Shown here: piece by piece, positions 1 through 5,070 of the stretch
Position numbering within the stretch: the first letter of the stretch is position 1
How the letters are laid out: every line of letters starts with the position of its first letter
Source: an uncultured Rhodopirellula sp.
GTDB lineage: Bacteria; Planctomycetota; Planctomycetia; Pirellulales; Pirellulaceae
Direction: 5' to 3'
Length of the DNA: 5,070 nt
NCBI GenBank assembly: GCA_913061385.1
Contig: CAJXTM010000390.1
Span: 1-5,070 of the forward strand
The notes under the pieces: model-generated
Told to the model about the DNA's origin: nothing
The model's database searches: none
The model's input: the letters and a program-made list of their open reading frames with translations, nothing else
Program-made: the position numbers and the translations under genes

Positions 1-49
1 ATCTACACGTAAGGAGTCGTCGGCAGCGTCAGATGTGTATAAGAGACAG
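1..49 (+). other. Untrimmed Illumina Nextera i5-side adapter (artefact)
   Basis: This is not biological sequence. In order it holds the end of the P5 segment (ATCTACAC, 1-8), an 8-base index GTAAGGAG (9-16, matching the Nextera i5 index known as N505/S505), the read-1 adapter TCGTCGGCAGCGTC (17-30) and the 19-bp Tn5 mosaic end AGATGTGTATAAGAGACAG (31-49). Genomic DNA starts at 50. An ATG inside the mosaic end (35-37) reads in frame into the first gene and adds a false MYKRQ N-terminus. Confidence 0.99.
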
Positions 50-262
50 TTCATGTCGCATCACGTCATCGTGATTCACCAATTCCTCGACAACGGCTGG
101 GCAGTCACTTTGTTCTTTTCACTTTGTGTTGCAACCGGTGGCATCTTGTGGGCCTGGCTGTACAACCGGTACAAGACTCTTTACGGACCATGGGTGAGCC
201 ATCTTTTGGTCGATCTCGGAATCATGTACATCGGCTACGACTTGGCGACATTCACGAACTGA
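50..262 (+). CDS. CPBP (CAAX-type) intramembrane metalloprotease, C-terminal fragment
   Basis: This is the last 70 residues of a CPBP family membrane protease, cut at its 5' end by the adapter; the ATG at 35 belongs to the mosaic end and is not its start. The family is a group of integral membrane, probably zinc-dependent proteases that includes eukaryotic Rce1 and bacterial bacteriocin-immunity or maturation proteins. Counting from the TTC codon at 50, the fragment opens with F-M-S-H-H, which fits the family FxxxH motif (F at 50-52, H at 62-64). A hydrophobic segment follows (VTLFFSLCVATGGILWAWLY). The next motif is GPWVSHLLVDLG, whose HxxxD (H at 200-202) fits the last conserved family motif HxxxN/D. 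A final hydrophobic stretch ends at the TGA at 260-262. The usual EExxxR motif would lie upstream and is missing. The gene is convergent with the next one. The family call is fairly secure; the substrate is unknown. Confidence 0.8.
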   Translation, partial: FMSHHVIVIHQFLDNGWAVTLFFSLCVATGGILWAWLYNRYKTLYGPWVSHLLVDLGIMYIGYDLATFTN

Positions 263-333
263 AACCACCGCAACAGCGTCTCATGCCGCAAACATGCCAT
301 AGCGTGTTCAGGCGATATCAAAGCATTTCCGCA

Positions 334-358
334 ACGCGTCGCAATTTTGTGGACGCGT
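334..358. terminator. Inverted repeat in convergent spacer, possible bidirectional terminator
   Basis: ACGCGTC (334-340) and GACGCGT (352-358) are a perfect 7-bp inverted repeat with an 11-base loop. It lies in the 110-bp spacer between two convergent genes, 14 bp past the stop of the minus-strand gene and 71 bp past the stop of the plus-strand gene. That position suits a shared terminator. No T-run follows on either strand, so it does not look like a classic intrinsic terminator, and the call is tentative. Nothing else is visible in 263-372. Confidence 0.3.
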
Positions 359-372
359 GACTGATCAGCGAG

Positions 373-1911
373 CTAATTCTTTCCTGCCCCAATGCAGATC
401 AAATGCTTGAGCGTTCTGGCGTACAGGTTGCCGTCTGAATAGGAAAGGCTTGAAAGTGTCCATGTTTCACCTAGCGAACCAAGGTCCGCGATCGCAACCA
501 AAGCACTTTCATCAAGTCGCTCTGCTTGCCAACGCACTACGTAAACTACGCCCAACATAGTTGGCATATAAAGAAAATCTCCCACCACGATTGGACTCGC
601 AGCTGACACATGCCCCCAACCGTCACCGGCATTGCGTCGATCTTGAGTGACAAGATGACCGTTCGCATTCTTCATATCATTCTTGACAGGATTTTCCCAC
701 GAAACGATCTCATCTTGGCCAGGTACCCGTTTCACCTGCACAGGCACTTGCAAGTACTCGACATTGCCACTTGGCACATGCACACGTCCAAGCAGATAGT
801 CATGATGAGTCCGAAAGTAGTGGTAATCGCCGACCAGAATATTCGACTGATACGTCAGTGGCTTACGGAAGCCTTTGAGTTGTATTTTCTGCCGTGTTTC
901 GTACTGACGATCGACCTGTTTTGTCAAAGTCACATTGTCACGCAAGGAAACTTCATTGAGCGTCTTGCCTGTCATCGTGTCGATTGTCAAATGCTTATCT
1001 CCGGCAAAGGCAACAACCACCTCGCTGTCCCAGACAGCATTCTGATGTGCGGCATAGTTTTTCACGGCTCGTTCCCAGAGCACACTTCCATCGCTGCCCT
1101 TCAGCATCGACAACCCAAAAGGTTCTTCAGGAGGCTGATGACCACCGCCCCGTCCGGTAAGTATTCCGACCGTGCCATCTGCGAGGCGCCCGCTAATGGT
1201 CGTTGAATGGACTGACGTACCAGCAGCAGCAATCCAACCCAGATCGCCTGTAGCCATATGCCGTGTCTGAAGACGATTCCAATACTTCACGCCACGCCCG
1301 ACCTTCTTAGCCCCGGCTTTGGTCGTAACTTCCAAGGGCAAGTCATCAGGATCGACTCGACTAATCACCACTGAATCATTCAAAATGAACGGTTCATGCT
1401 GCCGAGCATGGTGACGACCAAAGGGCGTCCACCGCCGGGACCACTGAATTTTGCCCTCGTGATCAAATCCCTGAACACTTCCACCGACGTTGACGAAAAC
1501 AACATGCTGCTGATTAGCCACGGGCGACGCAGCGGTATTATCGCTGAACAAACTGGATAAATCGGTTTCACGAACCCCTGGAATCTTTCGCCGCCAGAGT
1601 TCCGTTCCGGTTCTGGCGTCAAAACACAGACCCAAAATATCGGAACCAAGTTCTGTATCAGTATCGACAGAGTCATGAGAAGTAACGAACACACGATCAC
1701 CAACCACAATGATGCCACCCTGCCCGGTACTGGGCAGAGGCGAGATCCAGCGAACGTTTTCGCCCAAAGCCACACTGAAATCAGTAACCGCCTGCCCTGA
1801 AACAATGAAATTCCCATCCGGACCGGATGCCTGAGGCCAATCTGCCGGCACTGGCGTACTGACCAAGCAAAAGCTTAATTGCAGCAGCAAAACACATCTA
1901 AATCGAAACAC
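373..1911 (-). CDS. Exported PQQ-like beta-propeller repeat protein
   Basis: This protein of 512 residues is predicted to be exported and to fold as a beta-propeller of the PQQ-like (BamB / quinoprotein dehydrogenase-like) type. From the GTG start at 1911, residues 1-23 form a signal peptide: basic MFRFR, a hydrophobic core, then a VPA cleavage site before DWPQ. A W-P-Q mature end is common in planctomycete members. Propeller-blade signatures recur: DARTGTELWR (98-107), FDHEGKIQW (149-157), GSDGSVLWER (272-281), IDTMTGKTLNEV (310-321), VHVPSGNVEYL (377-387) and a closing SDGNLYARTLKHLICI (492-507). There is no CxxCH haem site and no catalytic residue I can name, so quinone binding is unproven and a scaffold or binding role is equally likely. 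The GTG is preferred because AAAAGGA lies 6 bases before it and the signal peptide then starts correctly. An in-frame ATG at 1962 would add 17 residues read through a non-coding repeat. The gene follows the secreted-protein gene at 2005-2748 after 93 bp and may share its transcript. Confidence 0.85.
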   Translation of the reverse strand: MFRFRCVLLLQLSFCLVSTPVPADWPQASGPDGNFIVSGQAVTDFSVALGENVRWISPLPSTGQGGIIVVGDRVFVTSHDSVDTDTELGSDILGLCFDARTGTELWRRKIPGVRETDLSSLFSDNTAASPVANQQHVVFVNVGGSVQGFDHEGKIQWSRRWTPFGRHHARQHEPFILNDSVVISRVDPDDLPLEVTTKAGAKKVGRGVKYWNRLQTRHMATGDLGWIAAAGTSVHSTTISGRLADGTVGILTGRGGGHQPPEEPFGLSMLKGSDGSVLWERAVKNYAAHQNAVWDSEVVVAFAGDKHLTIDTMTGKTLNEVSLRDNVTLTKQVDRQYETRQKIQLKGFRKPLTYQSNILVGDYHYFRTHHDYLLGRVHVPSGNVEYLQVPVQVKRVPGQDEIVSWENPVKNDMKNANGHLVTQDRRNAGDGWGHVSAASPIVVGDFLYMPTMLGVVYVVRWQAERLDESALVAIADLGSLGETWTLSSLSYSDGNLYARTLKHLICIGAGKN

Positions 1912-1917
1912 GACATA

Positions 1918-1924
1918 TCCTTTT
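1918..1924 (-). promoter_or_regulatory. Ribosome binding site supporting a GTG start
   Basis: On the minus strand AAAAGGA (1924 to 1918) sits 6 bases before the GTG at 1911-1909. It decides the start of the propeller gene in favour of GTG over the ATG at 1962. An out-of-frame ATG at 1916-1914 lies between this site and the GTG; it opens only 13 codons before a TAA at 1877-1875 and is too close to the site to be a good start. Confidence 0.6.
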
Positions 1925-1945
1925 AAATTCCAACAGTTTCTCGAC

Positions 1946-1983
1946 AACCCAGACACCAGCATCCAACCCAGACACCAGCATCC
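1946..1983. repeat. Tandem 19-bp direct repeat, two perfect copies
   Basis: The 19-base unit AACCCAGACACCAGCATCC occurs twice back to back (1946-1964 and 1965-1983), and the following AA-ACC continues it imperfectly. It fills much of the 93-bp spacer between the two minus-strand genes for secreted proteins. A 19-bp period is not a multiple of three, which argues that the stretch is not translated and that the downstream gene starts after it. It may be a replication-slippage duplication or a binding site; no function can be assigned. Confidence 0.85.
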
Positions 1984-2004
1984 AAACCAGCGAACACCCG
2001 ATCT

Positions 2005-2748
2005 CTAAAGCTTGCCACGGATCGACAGATCATCGACGACTGCTGACTTCCCAACCGAAAGTCGCAACCGACGTTTTGTGGGATGACTAATCCCAGGAGA
2101 CTTAAATCCACCAACATCAACGCCATCCAGATTAACACTCATCTGATCATCCTGAACCTCAACCACGAGCGAGTGCCATACGTCAGCCTTAAGCTTGACC
2201 GGAAATGTTTTCGTCTTCTGAGCAATCAACTTCTTCTGCTGCTTGCTTAATTTTCCAGCAAGTTTCAATTCTCGATTACCTAGATTCATAGGTCCTGTTT
2301 TCAAGTCCGTGATATCGACTTTATTAAGCCGAATCCTTGCCACACAGATGTGGCCTGCATGTACCGATTTCTCTTGCATGTCAGCCAAGTTGATCCCCAG
2401 ATCATCACCAACAGAAAGACGAAATCTCATTTCGATCCGTGCGTCACGAAAATCAACATCCTTTACCACGGAAACTCCGTGATCGGCTACGGGATGTCGC
2501 GAGATCCATAAAACGCCATCTTTCAAGTCCACCTGTTTGTTGCCCTTGGCTCGTTTTTTACTATTGGTTTCCCAACCGTTCCCAATCTGTTCCATGGCAT
2601 CATCGGCCTCGACCCGCTCGAAGTCATCTTCAAACAGAATTGGACCCTGACTTGCTTCATCAGCGTCACCTGGAGCCTGCCCGTGCACTGACCCGCCAGC
2701 ACTGAGAACGAACACAAATCCAAGAAGTATAAATAAAGACCGATTCAT
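2005..2748 (-). CDS. Exported protein with DUF1080/concanavalin-like (LamG-type) domain
   Basis: This protein of 247 residues is predicted to be exported. From the ATG at 2748 it has a signal peptide of about 23 residues (MNRSLFILLGFVFVLSAGG, then SVHG before QA), followed by a short acidic linker. The remainder looks like one beta-sandwich domain of the kind annotated as DUF1080 or concanavalin/LamG-like: it begins with LFEDDFER (38-45), continues through DGVLWISRH (77-85), and ends with a sandwich-like stretch WHSLVVEVQDDQMSVNLDG (191-209), then GISHPTKRRLRLSVGK and VVDDLSIRG. Some DUF1080 relatives act as 3-keto-disaccharide hydrolases, but I can identify no catalytic residues, so a binding role is equally possible. 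In-frame ATGs at 2793 and 2778 would put 15 or 10 polar residues ahead of the signal peptide and are less likely. The TAG stop is 93 bp before the start of the propeller gene on the same strand, suggesting linked expression. The fold assignment is by pattern only. Confidence 0.7.
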   Translation of the reverse strand: MNRSLFILLGFVFVLSAGGSVHGQAPGDADEASQGPILFEDDFERVEADDAMEQIGNGWETNSKKRAKGNKQVDLKDGVLWISRHPVADHGVSVVKDVDFRDARIEMRFRLSVGDDLGINLADMQEKSVHAGHICVARIRLNKVDITDLKTGPMNLGNRELKLAGKLSKQQKKLIAQKTKTFPVKLKADVWHSLVVEVQDDQMSVNLDGVDVGGFKSPGISHPTKRRLRLSVGKSAVVDDLSIRGKL

Positions 2749-2758
2749 CGAGTAGCAT

Positions 2759-2762
2759 TCCT
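2759..2762 (-). promoter_or_regulatory. Weak ribosome binding site for the secreted-protein gene
   Basis: AGGA on the minus strand (2762 to 2759) lies 10 bases before the ATG at 2748-2746. The spacing is on the long side but usable, and it supports this start over the ATGs at 2793 and 2778. A second ATG just after the AGGA is in another frame. Confidence 0.4.
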
Positions 2763-2850
2763 GTTGACGGATATTCATGGACGGAATCTGCAAGGATATT
2801 GAGCGGTGGAATCAGTTGAATTTGGAGCTCAAGTTCGCTGTGACTGAACG

Positions 2851-2877
2851 AACCAACCAACCAACCAACCAACCAAC
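2851..2877. repeat. (AACC)n tetranucleotide microsatellite
   Basis: There are six full AACC units plus AAC, 27 bp without interruption. Read on the minus strand, which is the sense strand of the gene at 2005-2748, it is a GGTT tract about 100 bases upstream of that gene's ATG. Tracts of this kind change length by slippage, and the GG pairs spaced by TT could form a two-tetrad G-quadruplex in DNA or in a 5' leader. Both effects are inference. Confidence 0.95.
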
Positions 2878-3108
2878 GGAGTTGGGGCCAGCATGAACCG
2901 CAGCACATCACAAGCCGCGTTGAGGTCGCGTTGTCCCGGTCACAAACCAGGAACAGAATGAGGTGAGGGTGTGGGGGACTGCTCGTGACTGGACTGGCGC
3001 GTATGGTCGCATTGCGTTTCGCCCAGCAATACAAATCGCTAACCGAACTACCCAAACAGCATAGCATCTAGCACAGATTCGATGTCATTTACGCGATGAA
3101 GGCTCGAA

Positions 3109-3118
3109 CTGCCGGCAG
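3109..3118. repeat. 10-bp perfect palindrome
   Basis: CTGCCGGCAG is self-complementary and sits 76 bp past the transporter stop codon, in the spacer. It has no loop and no T-tract, so it is not a good terminator. It could be a protein-binding site or chance. Confidence 0.3.
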
Positions 3119-3193
3119 CAGCAATGGAGTGCAGATCCTAACAACCACGACTCATTCGGCACCACGTGGCCGCAGTGATCCGTTCATCTTTTT

Positions 3194-5011
3194 TTAACCA
3201 AGCCGATCGGTTGCTACGTGATACTGCGGATCCTCGGATAAATTGACCTCGACAAAATCACCTGCTCGGTCAAGCAATCCTCGGCACTCATCGCTGAGAT
3301 GGGTAAGATGCAATCGTTTCCCGCAGTCTTCGTATTTTTCGGCAAGGGCATTGATCGCTTCCAGCGCTGACTGGTCGTACACTCGCGTGTAATAAAAATC
3401 GATCACGACATCTGTAGGATCACTGGCAGGATCGAACAAATCTCTAAACGAGGATACCGACGCAAAGAAGAGTGGCCCGTGCAACTGGTAAATCTTGCTG
3501 CCATGCTTGTTGATCTGAACATCAGCCCCAAGATGCATGGCATGCTTCCAAGCGAACACAAGGGCGGAGACGATAACCCCAAGGATCACCGCAGTGGCGA
3601 GGTCGTGCATCAGCACGGTGTAACCAGCAACCAAGACCATCACGCCCACATCACTTCGCGGCATGCGGTGGAACATCTTGAGAGAGGCCCATTCGAATGT
3701 ACCGATCACGACCATGAACATGACACCTACGAGTGCCGCCATCGGAATCCGCTCAATCCAAGGCCCCAAAAACAGAATGAACAACAATAAACAGATCGCT
3801 GCAGTGACCCCAGACAATCGGCCTCGACCACCGGAATTGACGTTGATCAATGATTGTCCAATCATCGCACAACCGCCCATGCCTCCGAAGAGTCCACAGA
3901 CGATATTGGCCGTTCCCTGACCAATGCACTCGCGATTGCCACGTCCTCGTGTTTCAGTGATTTCGTCGATCAAAGTCAGTGTCATAAGAGACTCGATCAA
4001 CCCAACACCAGCCAAAGTCAGGGCAAATGGGAAAACGATCCAAAGAGTTCCAAGAGTCATTGGAGGAACCACGTATTCGTAAAAGAATAGCTGGGGCAGA
4101 CCACCACTAATCGACGCATTCGCAGTCGCAGCAACACCAGTCCCAGCAACACCAGCCCCAGGCTTTGAATCGTCACTAGTAACCGAAGCGGTTCCTGCTA
4201 TCCCGACTCCATTGATGGCATCGGCTTTGACTGGGGCAAGGCTGACCAGTGTGTATTGATCATCCATCGGCACAGCAGCCGTTTCTGACTCACTGGTAGT
4301 CGAATCATCAGCAGACTTCACCCGGTCAGCTACTCGTCTTGCATCGGCGTTGGCTTTCAACATATCGCCGACCGTGGCAACAAAGTTTTCCTTGCTACCA
4401 TCAGACTTGAAGTTGGAATTAACCGCGATTGAGATGAAAGTAACGGTCAGAATTGCAACGAGTGACGGCGGAACAGCTTTGGTAACTTTGGGAAGCAGCC
4501 AGATGATCGCCATGGTAAGCACGACAAGTCCCAGCATCATTGCCAATGCTGTTCCCGAGATCAGTTGCAGTTGGCCACTGACACCATCAAACGTCTGAAA
4601 GCTGCCGAACTGAGCGAGACAGATAACAATCGCCAGTCCATTTACAAACCCTAACATCACGGGATGGGGCACCAGGCGGATCAATTTCCCAAGCCGCAAA
4701 AAGCCCACGACCAACTGAATAACCCCACATAGAATGACGGTCGGGAACAGGTACTCAACGCCATGCATGGCGACGAGTCCGACCACAACCACAGCCATCG
4801 CGCCAGTTGCCCCGGAAATCATTCCCGGCCGACCTCCCAACAAGGCGGTAATCAGTCCGATAAAAAACGCCGAGTACAAGCCGATGATCGGAGACACCCC
4901 GGCCACAAAGGCAAAGGCGATCGCCTCAGGCACAAGTGCCAAAGCTACGGTGATACCGGAAAGAACGTCATCCTTGGCAGTCGTTGTCCGCGACCGAAAA
5001 AACTGGAGCAT
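3194..5011 (-). CDS. SulP family inorganic anion transporter with C-terminal STAS domain
   Basis: This is a 605-residue inner-membrane transporter of the SulP/SLC26 family, which moves anions such as sulfate or bicarbonate by proton or sodium symport; the substrate cannot be read from sequence. The first membrane half starts at [21 protein letters not shown] (15-35) and carries [17 protein letters not shown] (59-75). The second half has [19 protein letters not shown] (327-345), [20 protein letters not shown] (347-366) and [20 protein letters not shown] (376-395), all highly typical. A STAS domain fills about 500-605, including [28 protein letters not shown] and a closing DPQYHVATD. The ATG at 5011 fits the usual family N-terminus. 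Translation from the ATG at 5038 would add nine residues, MYKRQ coming from the adapter. Only 12 genomic bases precede the ATG, with no ribosome binding site in them, so a slightly longer N-terminus or a missing promoter cannot be excluded. A hydrophilic block of about 81 residues (218-298) interrupts the TM7-TM8 linker. Confidence 0.95.
   Translation of the reverse strand: MLQFFRSRTTTAKDDVLSGITVALALVPEAIAFAFVAGVSPIIGLYSAFFIGLITALLGGRPGMISGATGAMAVVVVGLVAMHGVEYLFPTVILCGVIQLVVGFLRLGKLIRLVPHPVMLGFVNGLAIVICLAQFGSFQTFDGVSGQLQLISGTALAMMLGLVVLTMAIIWLLPKVTKAVPPSLVAILTVTFISIAVNSNFKSDGSKENFVATVGDMLKANADARRVADRVKSADDSTTSESETAAVPMDDQYTLVSLAPVKADAINGVGIAGTASVTSDDSKPGAGVAGTGVAATANASISGGLPQLFFYEYVVPPMTLGTLWIVFPFALTLAGVGLIESLMTLTLIDEITETRGRGNRECIGQGTANIVCGLFGGMGGCAMIGQSLINVNSGGRGRLSGVTAAICLLLFILFLGPWIERIPMAALVGVMFMVVIGTFEWASLKMFHRMPRSDVGVMVLVAGYTVLMHDLATAVILGVIVSALVFAWKHAMHLGADVQINKHGSKIYQLHGPLFFASVSSFRDLFDPASDPTDVVIDFYYTRVYDQSALEAINALAEKYEDCGKRLHLTHLSDECRGLLDRAGDFVEVNLSEDPQYHVATDRLG
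4118..4360 (-). other. Low-complexity insertion inside the SulP transporter
   Basis: Ordinary relatives, as I recall the family, run from TVGDM almost directly into ASISGGLP before TM8. Here those two pieces are separated by about 81 residues (218-298 of the protein). The first part is charged and Ser/Thr-rich ([15 protein letters not shown], then [12 protein letters not shown]). The second is Gly/Ala/Val-rich with degenerate G-V-x-A-G-T repeats. It contains no hydrophobic span and looks disordered. By the 14-helix family topology the TM7-TM8 linker faces the periplasm. The length is exactly in frame. Confidence 0.6.
4129..4155. repeat. 15-bp-period tandem repeat within the SulP insertion
   Basis: CAGCAACACCAG occurs at 4129-4140 and again at 4144-4155, separated by TCC, giving a 15-bp period, with a partial third unit (CCCCAG) after it. 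On the coding strand it encodes part of the Gly/Val/Ala/Thr-rich repeat ([10 protein letters not shown]). Because the period is a multiple of three, the repeat can expand or shrink without breaking the reading frame, a likely way for the insertion to have grown. Confidence 0.75.
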
Positions 5012-5023
5012 ATTGTCAAACGT

Positions 5024-5070
5024 CTGTCTCTTATACACATCTCCGAGCCCACGAGACCGAGGCTGATCTC
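5024..5070 (-). other. Untrimmed Illumina Nextera i7-side adapter (artefact)
   Basis: Not biological. It holds the reverse-complement Tn5 mosaic end CTGTCTCTTATACACATCT (5024-5042), the read-2 adapter CCGAGCCCACGAGAC (5043-5057), an 8-base index CGAGGCTG (5058-5065, matching the Nextera i7 index N710) and the first bases of the P7 segment, ATCTC (5066-5070). On the minus strand its ATG at 5038-5036 reads in frame into the transporter and yields a false MYKRQ start. Confidence 0.99.

Larger units (their letters stand above)
2749..3193. other. Gene-free spacer of 445 bp
   Basis: This lies between the stop of the transporter gene and the start of the secreted-protein gene, both on the minus strand, so the promoter of the latter should be here. 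It holds an (AACC)n microsatellite (2851-2877), a G-rich plus-strand patch with runs of two, three and five G (about 2961-2977), and a 10-bp palindrome (3109-3118). I see no convincing -35/-10 pair and no tRNA or known RNA motif. Open frames across it have no protein-like composition. Just past the transporter stop there is an A-run on the minus strand but no hairpin with a T-tract, so no clear terminator. Confidence 0.7.

Noticed and set aside
610..1206. 198-residue plus-strand open frame opposite the propeller gene
   Set aside because: It lies wholly antisense to a well-supported gene, shows no recognisable domain, and its composition is that of a shadow frame.
1380..1817. 145-residue minus-strand open frame in another phase of the propeller gene
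   Set aside because: It overlaps clear propeller and near-N-terminal coding sequence in a different frame and has no family-like motif.
2851..2877. AACC tract as a CRISPR array or integron-type repeat
   Set aside because: The units are 4 bp with no spacers; it is a plain microsatellite.
2893..2961. 22-codon plus-strand mini frame starting MNRSTSQAALRS in the spacer
   Set aside because: It is too short, has no clear ribosome binding site and no supporting motif; an open run of this length is expected by chance.
2666..3067. 133-residue minus-strand open frame across the spacer and the secreted gene's N-terminus
   Set aside because: It translates the AACC tract as a Trp/Leu/Val/Gly repeat, is Cys- and Trp-rich without any motif, and overlaps the signal peptide region of a better gene in another frame.
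3155..3175. CACGTG-centred imperfect palindrome past the transporter stop as a terminator
   Set aside because: The pairing beyond the core is broken by mismatches and no T-tract follows on the minus strand.
3479..4598. Several plus-strand open frames of 78-103 residues opposite the transporter
   Set aside because: All are antisense to highly conserved SulP coding sequence and lack any recognisable feature.
1..5070. Contig as a small circular molecule opened by one Tn5 insertion
   Set aside because: A single insertion would leave the same 9-bp duplication inside both adapters. The inner flanks are TTCATGTCG on the left and GTCAAACGT on the right, which do not match.

Overview
This is a short metagenomic or single-cell contig whose two ends are untrimmed Illumina Nextera adapters (1-49 and 5024-5070). 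Only 50-5023 is biological DNA, and both natural flanks are missing. The lineage is most likely Planctomycetota, perhaps a marine Pirellulaceae relative. This is an inference from three things: a secreted PQQ-like beta-propeller protein whose mature end begins DWPQ, a secreted lectin-fold protein of the kind common in planctomycetes, and loosely packed genes with simple repeats between them. There is no rRNA or other marker gene to confirm it.

Layout. 50-262 (+) is the C-terminal end of a CPBP (CAAX-type) intramembrane metalloprotease, cut by the left adapter. 263-372 is a convergent spacer with a 7-bp-stem inverted repeat. 373-1911 (-) is an exported PQQ-like beta-propeller protein, probably starting at a GTG with a good ribosome binding site. 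1912-2004 is a spacer with a tandem 19-bp repeat. 2005-2748 (-) is an exported protein resembling DUF1080/concanavalin-like domains. 2749-3193 is a 445-bp gene-free spacer with an (AACC)n microsatellite. 3194-5011 (-) is an essentially complete SulP-family anion transporter with a C-terminal STAS domain and an unusual hydrophilic insertion of about 81 residues between the two halves of its membrane domain.

How the genes relate. The two exported proteins lie on the same strand 93 bp apart and may be co-transcribed. The PQQ-like protein could be an envelope scaffold or enzyme and the other a carbohydrate or surface-binding protein, but nothing in the sequence fixes a substrate for either. The SulP gene is on the same strand, 445 bp upstream, and is probably a separate unit. 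No RNA genes, mobile elements, CRISPR arrays or defence genes were seen. No new multi-gene system is evident. The points most worth a second look are the SulP insertion, the GGTT-repeat tract upstream of the secreted protein, and the adapter artefacts that create false protein N-termini.
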